Shown here piece by piece: positions 43,276-53,080 of a stretch of 64,000 nucleotides of DNA; positions within the stretch are counted from its first letter, which is position 1; each line of letters opens with the position of its first letter. The notes beneath the pieces were generated by a model. That model saw only the letters and a program-made list of their open reading frames with translations. It had not been told where the DNA came from and made no database searches. Both the position numbers and the translations under genes were made by a program. Origin of the DNA: Paraburkholderia sp. Ac-20340. GTDB lineage: Bacteria > Pseudomonadota > Gammaproteobacteria > Burkholderiales > Burkholderiaceae. The stretch spans positions 186,001 through 250,000 of the forward strand of contig NZ_JAAGPR010000006.1 of assembly GCF_017104965.1 (NCBI RefSeq), written 5' to 3'.

Positions 43276-44511
43276 TCAATTAAAACTCAAATCCCCATCC
43301 AGCAGTTTTCGCGCAATCGTCCTGCGTTGGATCTCCGAAGTCCCATCAGGAATCCGAACCGTACGCGCATAGCGATACGCCTTTTCAAGCCGCAACTCAT
43401 TCGTCAGGCCCATCGCTCCATGCACCTGAATGCAGCGATCGAGCACGCGCCCGACCATTTCCGTCGCCGACGCCTTCACGATCGATACTTCCTTGGTCGC
43501 CGGGCGATTTTCGTCGATCAACCACGCGCAATGACGCAGCATCGACTTCGTCGCGTAAATATCCATCGCGCAATCGGCGAGCATGAACTGCACCGCCTGA
43601 TGATCCGCAATCGGCCGTCCGAAGGTCTTGCGCACCTTCGCATACTCGACCGCCTGCGCCAGCCCCCATTGCGCGAGACCGAGGCAGGAAGCGGCCATCG
43701 AAACACGGCCCGCGTTGACGCCATCCAGCGCCACCGAAAGCCCGCGATCCACCGGCCCAAGCCGATGACTATCCGGCACGCGCACGTTCTCCAGCGCCAC
43801 GATGCCGGTTTCCGAACCATGATGGCCCATCACCGGAATCACGCTCGGCACGGAAAAGCCGGGCGTGCTGGTCGGCAAAAAGAAGCCCGTCACGCCGCCG
43901 CGATGCGCGCGCGCCTGCTCTTCGTCGGTGATGGCGAAGATCATTGCGTAATCGGCGTAGGGCGCGTTGGTGATCCACTGCTTCGTGCCGTTGATGATCC
44001 AATGATCGCCGTCACGCACGGCGCGCGTGCGCATGCCGAAAACATCGGAACCGGCGTCAGGCTCGCTCAGGCCGAAACACATCGTTTTATCGCCAGACGC
44101 GATGCCGTCATGCACCGAGGCCAGCACGGCCGGATCGAGACGGCGCAGCACCGGCGACAATCCGTTCGTGAACGGCGAAGGCAGCACGACTGTATGCACG
44201 AGATGTCGCGAAGGCCCGCAATGCGCGTTCAGCCGCTCTTGGATATACACGGCCGCCTGCGATCCCAGCCCGCCTCCGCCGAGCGATTCATCGGCCAGCG
44301 CGGTGTAGAAGCCCAGTTCCGCCGAGCGCATACGCACCTGGCGCCGCAGCGCCAGCACTTCCGGGCGATAACGCCCGTCTTCCTGATATGCGCGATGTTC
44401 GCTGTCGAGCAGCGCGCGATGCTCGTGTTCGAGCGGGGCGATTTCACGGTCGATGAATTTGATCAGCGCATCGCCGAAATCGACCCATTCGCTGGGCACG
44501 TCGAAGTTCAT
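43276..44511 (-). CDS. Acyl-CoA dehydrogenase (ACAD10/11-like)
   Basis: A 411-residue acyl-CoA dehydrogenase. Substrate/FAD blocks are CFGLSEPDAGSDVFGMRTRA and WIINGTKQWITNAPYADYA. C-terminal blocks are RKTFGRPIADHQAVQFMLADCAMDI and HGAMGLTNELRLEKAYRYARTVRIPDGTSEIQRRTIA. Asp occupies the position of the medium-chain catalytic Glu (IPDGTSE). It resembles the broad ACAD10/11-like group that handles long or branched chains. Of two adjacent starts, ATG 44511 has AAGGA 8 nt upstream. It is the last gene of the eight-gene minus-strand operon. Confidence 0.9.
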   Translation of the reverse strand: MNFDVPSEWVDFGDALIKFIDREIAPLEHEHRALLDSEHRAYQEDGRYRPEVLALRRQVRMRSAELGFYTALADESLGGGGLGSQAAVYIQERLNAHCGPSRHLVHTVVLPSPFTNGLSPVLRRLDPAVLASVHDGIASGDKTMCFGLSEPDAGSDVFGMRTRAVRDGDHWIINGTKQWITNAPYADYAMIFAITDEEQARAHRGGVTGFFLPTSTPGFSVPSVIPVMGHHGSETGIVALENVRVPDSHRLGPVDRGLSVALDGVNAGRVSMAASCLGLAQWGLAQAVEYAKVRKTFGRPIADHQAVQFMLADCAMDIYATKSMLRHCAWLIDENRPATKEVSIVKASATEMVGRVLDRCIQVHGAMGLTNELRLEKAYRYARTVRIPDGTSEIQRRTIARKLLDGDLSFN

Positions 44512-44546
44512 CACATTCGTCCTTATGGCTTGTTCGGCGGCGTTGC

Positions 44547-45968
44547 TCAGCGCATCACCGACTTGATTTCGAGGTATTCGTTGAAGCCTTCTTCGCCATA
44601 CTCGCGGCCGTTGCCCGAAGTCTTGTAGCCGCCCAGCGGCATCGAAAAATCCGTCTGCGCGTTGTTGATGCGCAGAATGCCCGCGCGCAGGCGATTGGCG
44701 ACACGGCGCGCACGTTCGTCGTCGCTCGAATAAACATAGGCGGCAAGGCCATAAGGCGAGTCGTTGGCGATCTCGATGGCGTGCTCTTCCGAGTCATAGG
44801 CGATCAGCGCGAGCACCGGCCCGAAGATCTCTTCGCGCGCGATCTGCATGGTGTTATCGACATTGGCGAACACGGTGGGGCGTACGTAGAAACCGCTCGA
44901 CGTATTGGTCGGCCGTTCCGGCCCGCCGGCGACGAGCGTGGCGCCTTCTTCCATGCCGATGCGGATCATCTGCCGCACCTTGTCGTGCTGCGCGCGATTG
45001 GCGAGCGGGCCGAGGCGCGTGGCCGGATCGGCAGGATCGCCGACGGCCAGTTGTTCGCATACCGCAGCGGCCACCGCGGCGGCTTCCTGCATCTGCGCGC
45101 GCGGCACCAGCACGCGCGTGGGCGCGACGCAGGTTTGCCCGGAGTTGGTCATGCATTGCACGACTGCGCTTTTGACGGCGCTGCGCAGATCGGCGTCGTC
45201 GAGCACGAGCAGCGCCGATTTGCCACCGAGTTCCTGCGTCACGCGCTTGACCGTGGGCGCGGCCGCGAGCGCGACTTCGACGCCCGCGCGCGTGGAGCCG
45301 GTGATCGACACCATGTCCACATCGCGATGCGCGCTCAACGCGGCGCCGACCACGCGGCCTTCGCCGAAGATCATGTTGAAGACGCCGGGCGGCGTGCCGG
45401 CTTCGGCCATGATGTCGGCGAAGATGACGGCGTCGAGCGCGGCGAATTCCGATGGCTTCAGCACCACCGTGCAACCGGCCGCGATAGCGGGCGCGACCTT
45501 CGCGCAGATCTGATTAAGCGGCCAGTTCCACGGCGCAATCAGCGCGGCCACGCCGATCGGTTCGCGCCGCACATAGTTGCGTCCGTGTTCGCGCTCGAAG
45601 CGGAAATCGCGCAGCGTCTTGATCGCGCCTTCGATCTGCATGAGTCCGGCGGGCACGTGCAGGCCTTTGCACAAGGAAGCCGGCGCGCCCATTTCGAGGC
45701 GCACGGCTTCGGCGAGATCGTCGGCGCGGGCGCGATAGCGCGCGAAAATGCGCTCCAGCAAGACGATGCGTTCTTCGCGCGAGGTCTGCGACCAGGCGGG
45801 AAAGGCGGCGCGCGCGGCGGCGACGGCGCGATCGGCGTCATCGGCGGTGCCCAGCGTGAGCGTGCCGATGGTGCTTTCATCGGCGGGATTGACGATCGGG
45901 TGCTGGGTGCTGCCAACGCCTGGTTTGACCCATTGGCCGTTGATATAGAAGCGGTTCAGCGTTTTCAT
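44547..45968 (-). CDS. NAD(P)-dependent aldehyde dehydrogenase
   Basis: A 473-residue ALDH-superfamily enzyme. It shows PWNWPLNQ (146-153), the Rossmann turn SITGSTRAG, catalytic-base Glu246 in QELGGKSALLVL and catalytic Cys280 in NSGQTCVAPTRV. It oxidises an aldehyde to the acid with NAD(P) and would follow the GMC alcohol dehydrogenase in the proposed route, giving the substrate for the acyl-CoA synthetases. It sits between the MFS importer and an acyl-CoA dehydrogenase gene in one operon. Confidence 0.94.
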   Translation of the reverse strand: MKTLNRFYINGQWVKPGVGSTQHPIVNPADESTIGTLTLGTADDADRAVAAARAAFPAWSQTSREERIVLLERIFARYRARADDLAEAVRLEMGAPASLCKGLHVPAGLMQIEGAIKTLRDFRFEREHGRNYVRREPIGVAALIAPWNWPLNQICAKVAPAIAAGCTVVLKPSEFAALDAVIFADIMAEAGTPPGVFNMIFGEGRVVGAALSAHRDVDMVSITGSTRAGVEVALAAAPTVKRVTQELGGKSALLVLDDADLRSAVKSAVVQCMTNSGQTCVAPTRVLVPRAQMQEAAAVAAAVCEQLAVGDPADPATRLGPLANRAQHDKVRQMIRIGMEEGATLVAGGPERPTNTSSGFYVRPTVFANVDNTMQIAREEIFGPVLALIAYDSEEHAIEIANDSPYGLAAYVYSSDDERARRVANRLRAGILRINNAQTDFSMPLGGYKTSGNGREYGEEGFNEYLEIKSVMR

Positions 45969-46003
45969 TGTCGATTCCTGTGGGAAGGCGCGTCGGGCCG
46001 CGT

Positions 46004-47335
46004 TTACACAGCGGTCGATTGCTGCGATTGCTTCGATTGCGCGGAGGGTGCCGGCGTGGCGAGCACGCGCCGCGAGCGGTCGGGATGAAGCCAGCGCAGC
46101 GCGAGCAGGGCGGCGAGCACCACGAGGATCGAGCAGGTGGCGAAGCCCTGTTCGCAGGCGGCCGTGAGCGAGCCGCCGCGCTGCACGATCGCGCCCATCA
46201 AGGCGGGCGAAATCGCGCCGCCCAGGCTGCCCAGCGCCGTGTAGAACGCGAGCGCCGTGCCGCGCTGATAATCAGGCACGACTTCGGCGAGCAAGGCCGG
46301 GGCGATGGCGAAGCACACGGTCGGCAGGCCCGCGCCAACGGCCATCAGCAAGACCTTCTGCAGATTCGACAATTCGACGACCAGCGGCAGCGCGTAGATC
46401 ACGCCGCTGAGCAGGAACGCGAGGCCAATGAGCCGCACCCGCGCGACACGCGAGGAAACGCCGCGTTCGAGCATGGTTTGCGAGAGCCACGAAATGCCCA
46501 GGTTGATCGGCGTCGCGGCGATGATGACGACCGCGAACCAGCGGCCCGCCTGCACGTTCGGATAGCCGAGGCCTTTCTCCAGGTAAGTGGGCAGCCACGT
46601 GAAAAGCTGGCTGAGCGACCAGTAGGCGGCGAAGCCGAGCAGAAACACGCAGAGCACGGACGGGTCCGTGAGCGTTTTGCGCAGCTTGCGGCGCGGCGCT
46701 TGCGTATCCTGAAGCGGGGCGGCGTTTGCGGTATCGGCGGGCTTTTTCAGATCGAGATTGCCTTCGCGGCCAAAGCACAGCCACAGCACGCTCCACACCG
46801 CGCCCACGGCGCCCAGCAGCAGAAAATTCATGCGCCAGCCATAGCGCGCGGTGACGAGCGGTATCAGCAAACCCGCCATCAGCAGACCCAGGCCCGCGCC
46901 CTGGCTGACGATCGACACGGGCAGATTGCGCTTGCGGTCCGGGAACCACTTGTAGAGCGCATGCACGGTGGTCGGCATGAACGGGCCTTCGGCCGCGCCC
47001 AGCAGCAGACGGCAGATCAGCAGTGCGAGCACGCTCGTGGCCATCGCCTGCGGCACCTGCAGCACGGCCCACGCCACGCCCATCGCCAGCAGTGTCCAGC
47101 GCGTGGGCACGCGATTCGAAATAAAGCCCACCAGAATGGTGGATACGGAAAACAGCCAGAAGAACGCGCCGGCGATCAGGCCGAATTGCGCGTGACTGAG
47201 GCCGAGGTCTTTTGTCATCGGCACGGCGACCACGCCGATCACCACCTTGTCGAGGAAGTTGATGAGCGCGAGTCCCGTGAGCAGGACGGTCATGGCCCAT
47301 GCGGAGCGGGGCTTGAAATCGGACGAAGCGGTCAT
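46004..47335 (-). CDS. MFS transporter, anion:cation symporter-like
   Basis: A 443-residue major-facilitator protein, a length typical of 12-helix members. Marks are INFLDKVVIGVVAVPMTKDLG in helix 1, GFISNRVPTRWTLLAMG between helices 2 and 3, and LLLGAAEGPFMPTTVHALYKWFPDRKRN around helices 4-5, the ACS-family pattern shared with hexuronate and phthalate importers. In an operon of acyl-CoA enzymes it probably imports an anionic substrate, for example the acid or sulfate ester. ATG 47335 is by homology; upstream in-frame codons run antisense to no gene but lack a ribosome site. Confidence 0.9.
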   Translation of the reverse strand: MTASSDFKPRSAWAMTVLLTGLALINFLDKVVIGVVAVPMTKDLGLSHAQFGLIAGAFFWLFSVSTILVGFISNRVPTRWTLLAMGVAWAVLQVPQAMATSVLALLICRLLLGAAEGPFMPTTVHALYKWFPDRKRNLPVSIVSQGAGLGLLMAGLLIPLVTARYGWRMNFLLLGAVGAVWSVLWLCFGREGNLDLKKPADTANAAPLQDTQAPRRKLRKTLTDPSVLCVFLLGFAAYWSLSQLFTWLPTYLEKGLGYPNVQAGRWFAVVIIAATPINLGISWLSQTMLERGVSSRVARVRLIGLAFLLSGVIYALPLVVELSNLQKVLLMAVGAGLPTVCFAIAPALLAEVVPDYQRGTALAFYTALGSLGGAISPALMGAIVQRGGSLTAACEQGFATCSILVVLAALLALRWLHPDRSRRVLATPAPSAQSKQSQQSTAV

Positions 47336-47457
47336 GGCTAGTCTCGGTCGGCGCACCTTTCGAAAAAGGGCGCGCACGGAGGATTCAGGCCGCCCGCCAC
47401 GCACAGTCACAAGAGCCACGCGTGGCGGGCGATGCGTTCCATCGCAACGGTGCAGCG

Positions 47458-48282
47458 TTATTGCGGCGAACCCGATACCGCCACGATCTGCCCCGTGATG
47501 TAGTTCGACTCGGGCGAGCAGAACAGGTAGACCGCGCCCGCGGCTTCCTCGGGCGTGCCGCCACGGCCCAGCGGGCAGCGCTGCGCGTGCGTCTTGATCA
47601 GTTCGGGATTGATGCCCACGCGGATGTCGCGGCCTTCGATCTTCACGGTCGCGCCCGCCGATGCATCGGCGTCGGTCATGCGCGTGTGGATCAGCCCGAA
47701 GGCCACGGCGTTGACGTTGACCTTCATGCGCCCCCATTCGCGCGAGAGCGCGCGCGTCATGCCGATCACGCCCGCTTTCGCCGACGAATAATTCAGCTGC
47801 CCGGCATTGCCGTTGAGCGCCGACACCGACGAGATATTCACCACCTTGCGGAACACTTCGCGGCCTTCGGCGGCTTCGGCCTGATACTGCGCCTTGATGT
47901 GCGGATAAGCCGCGCGCAGGATGCGAAAGGGCGCGGTCAGATGACAGTCGAGAATCGCGTACCACTGTTCGTCGGTCATGCGCTGGACCACGTCGTCCCA
48001 CGTATAGCCCGCGTTATTGACGATGATGTCGATGCCGCCAAACTCCTTGACCGCCGTGCCGACATAACGCTCGGCGAAATCCGGCGCGGTCACGCTGCCT
48101 ACGCAGGCCACGGCTTGCGCGCCCGCCTTGCGCAAGGTTTCGACCGTCTCGTGGGCCGGCTCCGCATCCAGATCGTTGACGACGATGCGCGCGCCTTCGC
48201 TGGCGAGCTTCAATGCGATTGCCTGGCCGATGCCGCGTCCCGATCCGGTGACCAGCGCGACTTTACCGTCGAGTTTTGCCAT
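47458..48282 (-). CDS. SDR-family oxidoreductase
   Basis: A 274-residue short-chain dehydrogenase. It has VTGSGRGIGQAIALKLASEG, NNAGYTWDDVVQRMT, catalytic Ser in NISSVSALNGNAG, the Tyr-Lys pair in NYSSAKAGVIG and NAVAFGLIHTRMT. An insert after PHIKAQYQAEAAEGREVFRK is longer than usual. It likely acts as 3-hydroxyacyl-CoA dehydrogenase following the MaoC pair encoded just upstream in the operon. Confidence 0.9.
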   Translation of the reverse strand: MAKLDGKVALVTGSGRGIGQAIALKLASEGARIVVNDLDAEPAHETVETLRKAGAQAVACVGSVTAPDFAERYVGTAVKEFGGIDIIVNNAGYTWDDVVQRMTDEQWYAILDCHLTAPFRILRAAYPHIKAQYQAEAAEGREVFRKVVNISSVSALNGNAGQLNYSSAKAGVIGMTRALSREWGRMKVNVNAVAFGLIHTRMTDADASAGATVKIEGRDIRVGINPELIKTHAQRCPLGRGGTPEEAAGAVYLFCSPESNYITGQIVAVSGSPQ

Positions 48283-48347
48283 GATGTGTTTCCTCCGTGT
48301 CTCTCTTTGTTCTGGCTTAAGGCGTTAGCGGATTGCGTCAGATCGCG

Positions 48348-48755
48348 TCAGATTGCGACGAGCGCATCGCCCGCGACTTTCACTTCGCCATATTGATTGG
48401 CGGTCTGGATTTCCAGTCGCAGCAATCGTTCGCCATCCTTTTCGAATTTCTCGACGACCTTGCCCGTGCAGGTGATTTCGTGGCCGAGGTGCGTGATGCC
48501 GGTAAAGCGCACGCCGAATTCGCGCAGCTTGCGCTGATCGACCCATTGCGTGAGCAGGCGGCCAAGCCAGGCCATCGAGAGCATGCCGTGCGCGAACACG
48601 TCGGGCATGCGCGCCTTGCGCGCGTAATCGATATCGATATGGATCGGGTTGTGATCGTTCGACGCGCCCGCGAACAGCGCAAGCGTGGTGCGGTTGACCG
48701 GCGCGAGCGTGAGCGGCGGCAGCGTATCGCCGACCTGAATCGTATTGAAGTCCAT
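48348..48755 (-). CDS. MaoC-family enoyl-CoA hydratase subunit
   Basis: A 135-residue single hot-dog domain. The hydratase-2 motif is intact as GASNDHNPIHIDIDYARKA, giving the catalytic Asp and His, followed by VFAHGMLSMAWLG. It should hydrate (R)-specific 2-enoyl-CoA. The preceding gene encodes a MaoC-N type domain without this motif, so the two probably make a heterodimeric hydratase as in HadAB or ChsH1/ChsH2. The genes are 21 bp apart. Confidence 0.9.
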   Translation of the reverse strand: MDFNTIQVGDTLPPLTLAPVNRTTLALFAGASNDHNPIHIDIDYARKARMPDVFAHGMLSMAWLGRLLTQWVDQRKLREFGVRFTGITHLGHEITCTGKVVEKFEKDGERLLRLEIQTANQYGEVKVAGDALVAI

Positions 48756-48776
48756 GATGTTTTCCTCGGGCGGGGT

Positions 48777-49217
48777 TCAGCCGTTGCGATGCACGAGCAC
48801 GCTGCGCAGATCGGCGACATGTTCGCCTTTCGCGTTGCTCACGCGCGTTTCACGCACGACGAAGGAAAGCGCGCCGCCTTTCTTGTCGTAAATATCCGCG
48901 ATACGGCTTTCGAACAGCAACTTCTCGCCCGCATGCGCGAGACGGTGATACGTGAACGATTGCTCGCCGTGCAGGATGCGCGAAGCCTCGATGCCGATCT
49001 CCTTGCGCCAGCCCGCCGAGGGATAGGTCAGTTCGAGCGAGAACAGGAACGTAGGCGGCAGCGGCAGGCTCGGGTGGCCTGCGTCGCGCGCGGCGGCTTC
49101 GTCGATATATTCGGGCCGCGTTTCGCCGGTTGCCTTGGCGAACAGCGCAAGCTGGCCGGCTTCGGCGGTGGCGTGAAAAGTTGGCAAGGCTTTGCCGATA
49201 AAGGTTTTGTCGAGCAT
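48777..49217 (-). CDS. MaoC N-terminal-type (FAS1-like) dehydratase subunit
   Basis: A 146-residue hot-dog protein of the MaoC-dehydratase N-terminal type. Visible are ALFAKATGETRPEYIDEAAARDAGHPSLPLPPTFLFSLEL and LHGEQSFTYHRLAHAGEKLLFESRIADIYDKKGG. The complete hydratase-2 D-x4-H motif is absent, so it is likely the structural or CoA-binding half of a heterodimer with the 48348-48755 product. It lies 12 bp after the thiolase gene. Confidence 0.88.
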   Translation of the reverse strand: MLDKTFIGKALPTFHATAEAGQLALFAKATGETRPEYIDEAAARDAGHPSLPLPPTFLFSLELTYPSAGWRKEIGIEASRILHGEQSFTYHRLAHAGEKLLFESRIADIYDKKGGALSFVVRETRVSNAKGEHVADLRSVLVHRNG

Positions 49218-49229
49218 GGCGTCAGTCCG

Positions 49230-50417
49230 TTACATAGCCTTCTTGTACGCCGTGACGACGCACGCGCCGCCCAGGCCGAGGTTGTGCTGCAGCGCCACTT
49301 TCGCGCCGGGCACCTGACGATCGCCCGCCGTGCCGCGCATCTGATGCACGAGTTCGAAGCACTGCGCGAGACCGGTCGCGCCCAGCGGATGGCCCTTCGA
49401 AAGCAGGCCGCCCGACGGATTCACGACCCAGCGCCCGCCATACGTGTTGTCGCCCGCTTCGACCAGCCGTTCGCCTTCGCCCTTGCCGCACAAGCCTAGG
49501 CCTTCGTAGGTAATCAGTTCGTTCTGCGCGAAACAGTCGTGCAGTTCGATCACGTCGATGTCCTCGGGACCGATGCCGGCCTGCTCGTACACCGAGCGCG
49601 ACGCCGATTCCGTCATGCCCACGCCAACCAGATCGATCATGTCCGGGTTCTCGAACAGCGCCGGGCCGTCGGTGGTCAGCGCCTGGCCGGCGATCAGCAC
49701 GTCGGTGCGCAGACCGTGGCGGCGCGCGAACGCTTCCGAGCAGACGATCGCCGCCGCCGCGCCGCACGTCGGCGGGCAGGCCATCAGGCGCGTGAGCACG
49801 CCATCCCACACCATCGGCGAGGCCAGTACTTCTTCGGGCGTCACCACCTTGCGGAAGATCGCCAGCGGATTGCGCGCGGCATGCTGGCTGGCCTTTGCAC
49901 GCACCTTCGCGAAGGTCTCGAATTTCGTGCCGTACTTGTCCATATGCGTCTTGCCCGCGCCCGCGAACATGCGGATCGCGCCGGGTTGCGGCGAGTCGGG
50001 CAGCAGGCGGTCGGAGACTTCGATGAACTTCTGCATCGCGCGCGGGCGGTCGTCCCAATGGCTCTTGAGCGCGCCCGGCTGCATTTCCTCGAAGCCGAAG
50101 GCCAGCGCGCATTCCACCATGCCGCTCTTCACTGCCTGATGCGCGAGAAAGAGCGCCGACGAGCCGGTCGCGCAATTGTTGTTCACATTGACGACGGGAA
50201 TCCCCGACATGCCCACGCGATAAAGCGCGGTCTGGCCACAGGTCGAATCGCCGTAGACATAACCTGCGTAGGCCTGCTGAATGAGTTCGAACGGAACGCG
50301 CGAATCGGCGAGTGCCTGGCTGATCGCCTGCGCGCCCATTTCGTCGTAATGGGCGCTCGCGCCCGGCTTGGCGAACGGAATCATGCCGACGCCAGCCACA
50401 TAAACGTTGCGTTTCAT
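49230..50417 (-). CDS. SCP2-type thiolase / lipid-transfer protein
   Basis: A 395-residue thiolase of the sterol-carrier type. Nucleophile Cys82 is in NVNNNCATGSSALFLA, the His-type second block is VIELHDCFAQNELITYEGLGL (the HDCF hallmark of SCPx thiolase) and the third is VNPSGGLLSKGHPLGATGLAQ. It has no attached SCP2 domain. It cleaves 3-ketoacyl-CoA, probably with 2-methyl-branched or bulky substrates. Here no DUF35 gene is adjacent, unlike its relative at 31180-32328. GGAG lies before the ATG at 50417. Confidence 0.93.
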   Translation of the reverse strand: MKRNVYVAGVGMIPFAKPGASAHYDEMGAQAISQALADSRVPFELIQQAYAGYVYGDSTCGQTALYRVGMSGIPVVNVNNNCATGSSALFLAHQAVKSGMVECALAFGFEEMQPGALKSHWDDRPRAMQKFIEVSDRLLPDSPQPGAIRMFAGAGKTHMDKYGTKFETFAKVRAKASQHAARNPLAIFRKVVTPEEVLASPMVWDGVLTRLMACPPTCGAAAAIVCSEAFARRHGLRTDVLIAGQALTTDGPALFENPDMIDLVGVGMTESASRSVYEQAGIGPEDIDVIELHDCFAQNELITYEGLGLCGKGEGERLVEAGDNTYGGRWVVNPSGGLLSKGHPLGATGLAQCFELVHQMRGTAGDRQVPGAKVALQHNLGLGGACVVTAYKKAM

Positions 50418-50444
50418 GCCAAATCTCCTCCGGTGATGGATGTT

Positions 50445-51584
<1,140 letters not shown>

Positions 51585-51870
51585 GTCGGATTCCTTGTTC
51601 TGCGCTGCGGCGCCCCGTATGAGGCGCGCCGTCGGCTGGACCTCGTGTGATGACGATGGTCCGGCGCGGCGTGTGGATGAAGCCCACCGTCGATGGGGGG
51701 GAACGCTTTTGCCGTAAAAGGGGGCGCCCCCCCACTGGCGGTGGGCTTCGCCACCACGCGCACTTCTACGCTCGGTGTCCATGGCGTCCGCAGGCGTCGC
51801 GCGCAAGCTGCGCGGCGCCCGGATGGTGGAGATTCACGGCACGCGTGCCGGTCGTCAGAAGGAGACACCG
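51585..51870. promoter_or_regulatory. Divergent promoter region with island motif copies C and D
   Basis: The 286-bp gap between two acyl-CoA dehydrogenase operons holds two head-to-head motif copies. C is on the plus strand at 51683-51701 (CCCACCGTCGATGGGGGGG) and D on the minus strand at 51727-51745 (CCCACCGCCAGTGGGGGGG). Their outer arms make an 11-bp perfect inverted repeat, GAAGCCCACCG (51679-51689) and CGGTGGGCTTC (51739-51749). Each copy points at one of the two operons. Confidence 0.6.
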
Positions 51871-53064
51871 ATGGACCTGCGCTTTACCGCAGCAGAAGAG
51901 GCGTTCCGGCAGGAAGTCCGGGCGTTCATGCGCGAGAGCCTGCCGCGCGACATCCGCGCGAAGGTGGAAAACCAGCAGCGGCTGGGCAAGGACGATTTCG
52001 TGCGCTGGCACCGCATCCTCCACGCGCACGGTTGGGGCGCGCCGGCATGGCCGCAATCGTTCGGCGGCACGGGCTGGAATACGGTGCAGCGCGTCATTTT
52101 CGAGATCGAGACGATCGGCGCGGGCGCGCCCCGGCTGATTCCGTTCGGACTGTCGATGATCGCGCCCGTGCTGATGAAGTACGCAAGCCCGGCCATGCAG
52201 GCGCGCTTTCTGCCCCGCATTCCGACGATGGAGGACTTCTGGTGCCAGGGCTATTCCGAACCGGGCGCGGGTTCCGATCTGGCCTCGCTGAAGACGCGCG
52301 CGGTGCGCAAGGGCGAGCGCTATATCGTCAACGGGCAGAAAACCTGGACGTCCTACGCGCAATACGCCGACTGGATCTTCTGCCTCGTGCGCACCGATAA
52401 CGAAGCGAAGCCACAGGACGGCATCTCGCTGTTGCTCATCGACATGAAAAGCCCGGGTGTGAGCGTGCGGCCGATTCGCACGCTGGACGGCGGCGTCGAT
52501 GTCAACGAGACCTGGTTCGAAGATGTGGAAGTGCCGCTCGAGAATCTGGTCGGCGAGGAGAACCGCGGCTGGACTTACGCGAAGTATCTGCTCGGCCACG
52601 AGCGCACGGGGATCGCGGGCATCGGCCAGTGTTATCGCGAGATTGCGCGGCTCAAGCGGCTGGCGGCCGCGGCGCCCGACGGCAAAGGCGGGTCGATGCT
52701 CGACGATGTGCGCATGCGCGAGCGCATCGCGCGGGTGGAAATGGACCTGATGGCGCTCGAAATGCTGCTGCTGCGCGTGGCCACGCAGGCGGGCGGGCAA
52801 CCGGGGCCGGAGGCGTCGGTGGTGAAGATTCGCGGCTCGGAAATCCAGCAGGACATTGCGATGCTGCAGATGGAAGTGGCCGGGCCGCATGCCTGGCCAT
52901 TCGCGCCGGCATGGCTCGAAGCGGGCGTGACGCCCGAGACCGGCAGTCCGGCATGGGCGAGCGCCGCCACCGCGAGTTACTTCGATATGCGAAAGACCTC
53001 GATTTACGGCGGTACGAACGAAGTGCAGCGCGGCATCATCGCCCGCATGATTCTGAACACCTGA
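51871..53064 (+). CDS. Acyl-CoA dehydrogenase (heteromer subunit, catalytic-type)
   Basis: A 397-residue dehydrogenase. Blocks are WCQGYSEPGAGSDLASLKTRA, YIVNGQKTWTSYAQYADWIF and the C-terminal MRKTSIYGGTNEVQRGIIARMIL. It belongs to the group of two-subunit enzymes seen in steroid and bile-acid side-chain degradation, where a full FAD-binding subunit pairs with a degenerate one. The next gene, 16 bp on, encodes such a partner. AAGGAG 7 nt before ATG 51871 fixes the start. Electrons should go to ETF. Confidence 0.92.
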   Translation: MDLRFTAAEEAFRQEVRAFMRESLPRDIRAKVENQQRLGKDDFVRWHRILHAHGWGAPAWPQSFGGTGWNTVQRVIFEIETIGAGAPRLIPFGLSMIAPVLMKYASPAMQARFLPRIPTMEDFWCQGYSEPGAGSDLASLKTRAVRKGERYIVNGQKTWTSYAQYADWIFCLVRTDNEAKPQDGISLLLIDMKSPGVSVRPIRTLDGGVDVNETWFEDVEVPLENLVGEENRGWTYAKYLLGHERTGIAGIGQCYREIARLKRLAAAAPDGKGGSMLDDVRMRERIARVEMDLMALEMLLLRVATQAGGQPGPEASVVKIRGSEIQQDIAMLQMEVAGPHAWPFAPAWLEAGVTPETGSPAWASAATASYFDMRKTSIYGGTNEVQRGIIARMILNT

Positions 53065-53080
53065 GCGCAGCGAGGCGAAC

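Noticed and set aside
46004..48001. A 665-residue fusion of an upstream segment with the MFS transporter
   Set aside because: The extra N-terminal part is an out-of-frame reading of the SDR gene; the transporter starts at ATG 47335.
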